Assembly (NCBI GenBank): GCA_963716115.1 | Contig: CAVQSZ010000030.1 | Coordinates: 62,001 to 126,000 of the forward strand | Length of the DNA: 64,000 nt | Direction of reading: 5' to 3' | Source: AP-15 sp963716115 | GTDB taxonomy: Bacteria; Pseudomonadota; Alphaproteobacteria; ATCC43930; CGMCC-115725 | In this document: positions 62,282-64,000 of the stretch, one piece after another | Layout of the letters: each line of letters begins with the position of its first letter | How positions within the stretch are numbered: position 1 is the stretch's first letter | Notes under the pieces: model-generated | The model's input: only the letters and a program-made list of their open reading frames with translations | What the model was told of the DNA's origin: nothing | The model's database searches: none | Position numbers and translations under genes: made by a program

Positions 62282-63805
62282 ATGTCGACATGGCGAGGCC
62301 TCGCCGCCGCCTGCTGGCTTGCCGCCGCCTTGGCCGCGGGGCATGGCGCCGCCCTGGCGCAGACCCTGCGCATCGGGCTCGGCGACGACCCCGACCTCCT
62401 CGATCCGACGCAAGGCCGCACCTACGTCGGCCGCATCGTCTTTGCCGCGCTCTGCGACAAGCTCGTCGATATCGGTCCGGAGCTGGAGATCGTGCCGCAG
62501 CTCGCCACCGAATGGCGGTGGACCGACGACAACAAGGGGCTCGTTCTCAAATTGCGCCCGGGGGTCGAGTTCCAGGACGGCGAGCCGTTCGACGCCGCTG
62601 CGGTCAAGTTCAACATCGAGCGCCACTTGACGATGCCGGGCTCGAACCGCAAGGCCGAGATCAGCGCGGTCACCGGCGTCGAAATCATCGACGACCACAC
62701 CGTCAAGCTGGTGCTGTCGGCGCCGTTCGCGCCCTTGCTGGCGCAGCTGGCCGATCGGGCCGGGATGATGGTGTCGCCCAAGGCGGCGCGGGCGGCGGGG
62801 GAAAATTTCGGCTCGCATCCGGTTTGCGCCGGCCCGTTCAAATTCGTCGAGCGCGTCGCCCAGGATCGCATCGTCCTCGAGCGCTTCGCCGATTACTGGG
62901 ACAAGGACAAGATCAAGATCGAGCGCATCGTCTATCTGCCGATCCCCAATTCGACGGTGCGGCTGGCCAATCTGCGATCGGGCGCGCTCGACCTGATCGA
63001 GCGCCTCGCCGCCGCCGACCTCGATGCGGCGCGCAAGGACCCACGCCTGAAGATCGCCACGAGCAGCGGGCTCGGCTACCAGGGGATCACGATCAATCTC
63101 GCCAATGGCGAGCGCGCGAAGACGCCCTTGGGCCAGGACGCCCGCGTCCGCCGGGCGCTGGAGCTGTCGATCGACCGCGATGCGATCAACCAGGTCGTGT
63201 TCAGCGGCGAGTTCCAGCCGGGAAATCAATGGATCCCCCCGACAAATCCGTATTACCTCAAAGAGTTCCCGATTCCGGGCCGGGATGTCGCCAAAGCGAG
63301 GCAGCTGCTCGCCGAGGCGGGGGCGCCCAACCCGGTCGTCGAAATCATGGTCCCGACGATCCCAGAGACCTTGCAGGCCGCCCAGGTCATCCAGGCGATG
63401 GCCAAGGAGGCCGGCTTCGATATCCGCATCCGGGCGACCGAGTTCGCATCCTCGCTGCAGCTTGCCGCGCGCGGCGATTTCGAGGCCTATTTGATCGGCT
63501 GGAGCGGACGCACCGATCCCGACGGGAACATCTATAATTTCATTTCCTGCAAGGCGCCGCCGGCGCTCAACCCCGGCCGCTACTGCAATCAGGACGTCGA
63601 CCGCGAGCTCGACGCCGCGCGGCAGGCGGCGGCAAGGGCGGACCGCCTCGGCCATTACCGCAAGGTCGCCGAGCACGAGCTGGCGGACCGGCCGATCATC
63701 TATCTCTATCATCAGAAGCTGTTGTACGCCCTCAGCGCGAAATTGGCCGGGTTCACCCCCTATCCCGACGGCCTGATCCGCCCGCAGGGCCTGCGGCTCG
63801 AGTGA
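62282..63805 (+). CDS. ABC transporter solute-binding protein (SBP_bac_5)
   Basis: 507 residues. Signal peptide ending ALAQ; LRIGLGDDPDLLDPTQGRTY, EFQDGEPFDAAAVKFNIERH and a NIYNFISCKAPPALNPGRYCN segment are typical. It is followed by a permease gene on the same strand, so this one belongs to a full dipeptide/nickel-type ABC system. Ligand unknown. Confidence 0.94.
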   Translation: MSTWRGLAAACWLAAALAAGHGAALAQTLRIGLGDDPDLLDPTQGRTYVGRIVFAALCDKLVDIGPELEIVPQLATEWRWTDDNKGLVLKLRPGVEFQDGEPFDAAAVKFNIERHLTMPGSNRKAEISAVTGVEIIDDHTVKLVLSAPFAPLLAQLADRAGMMVSPKAARAAGENFGSHPVCAGPFKFVERVAQDRIVLERFADYWDKDKIKIERIVYLPIPNSTVRLANLRSGALDLIERLAAADLDAARKDPRLKIATSSGLGYQGITINLANGERAKTPLGQDARVRRALELSIDRDAINQVVFSGEFQPGNQWIPPTNPYYLKEFPIPGRDVAKARQLLAEAGAPNPVVEIMVPTIPETLQAAQVIQAMAKEAGFDIRIRATEFASSLQLAARGDFEAYLIGWSGRTDPDGNIYNFISCKAPPALNPGRYCNQDVDRELDAARQAAARADRLGHYRKVAEHELADRPIIYLYHQKLLYALSAKLAGFTPYPDGLIRPQGLRLE

Positions 63806-63851
63806 TCCGCCCCCGGATGTCGTTTGCGCTCGCCCCTCGGCTGCCCGCGCG

Positions 63852-64000
63852 ATGACCACGTTTCTGCTTCGCCGGCTGGCGCTGGTCGTGCCGACGTTGT
63901 TTTTGGTCTCGGTGCTGATCTTCGCGCTGCAGCAGCTGCTGCCCGGCGACCCGGCGCTCGCCCTGGCCGGTGAGGACCGCAGCCCGGAGGTGGTCGCCTT
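63852..64000 (+). CDS. ABC transporter permease (DppB-type), cut by the window end
   Basis: Only the first 49 residues are visible: MTTFLLRRLALVVPTLFLVS, VLIFALQQLLPGDPALALAG. The LLPGDPA motif and first membrane helix are typical of DppB/OppB permeases. It follows the binding protein by 46 bases. Confidence 0.9.
   Translation, partial: MTTFLLRRLALVVPTLFLVSVLIFALQQLLPGDPALALAGEDRSPEVVA

Overview
The window is about 70 percent GC and densely coded on both strands. It reads like an alphaproteobacterial chromosome, most likely Rhodospirillales or a close relative. The pointers are the rplM-rpsI pair, the glyS-ppdK pair, many solute-binding proteins, amidases and dioxygenases, and dispersed palindromic repeats of alphaproteobacterial type. 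No rRNA, tRNA, CRISPR array or phage was seen.

Layout. 1-7.9 kb: the end of a highly reducing type I polyketide synthase, followed by a PLP-dependent alpha-oxoamine synthase. 7.9-9.6 kb: an IS1380-family element with matching terminal repeats and a CTAG target duplication, inserted exactly at the synthase stop codon. 10-17.9 kb: mixed housekeeping (a dehydroquinase-fold protein with an oxidoreductase, a lytic transglycosylase, an M4 protease facing an emfourin-like inhibitor, moaB, a uracil-DNA glycosylase, rplM-rpsI, a luciferase-like oxidoreductase). 17.9-28.6 kb: a catabolic block (two amidases with an AtzG-like subunit, a DOPA-dioxygenase-like protein, a GMC oxidoreductase, two tandem solute-binding proteins, a racemase-fold protein, a LigB-type dioxygenase). 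28.6-30.3 kb: a PIN-type module and hicAB. 30.9-41.8 kb: LysR with a SnoaL-like protein, hydantoinase B, an acyl-CoA-dehydrogenase-like flavoprotein, MFS, CYTH-CHAD, msrA, cytochrome c, MlaC and a dehalogenase-like hydrolase. 42.2-45.7 kb: a rearranged zone with two decayed copies of one regulator module and small toxin-antitoxin genes between them. 45.8-50.8 kb: a radical SAM protein, a UGSC-family gene with an in-frame TGA that looks like a selenocysteine codon, a DUF4436 membrane protein, pxpA and pxpB. 50.9-55.7 kb: a copper-resistance operon. 55.8-64 kb: a hydrolase, glyS, ppdK and a peptide-type ABC transporter cut by the window end.

The most notable item is the UGSC-family gene at 47745-48290. 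Its frame is open except for one TGA at the exact U of the UGSC motif, a hairpin of bacterial SECIS shape follows, and the next gene starts inside its final stop codon. No selenocysteine machinery lies in the window, so this rests on motif, frame and structure.

A caveat applies throughout. At least ten genes are broken by small indels, nearly all one extra base and often in a short homopolymer. They include glyS, which should be essential. I read most as sequencing or assembly errors and give the full repaired gene extents, with the break stated in each entry.
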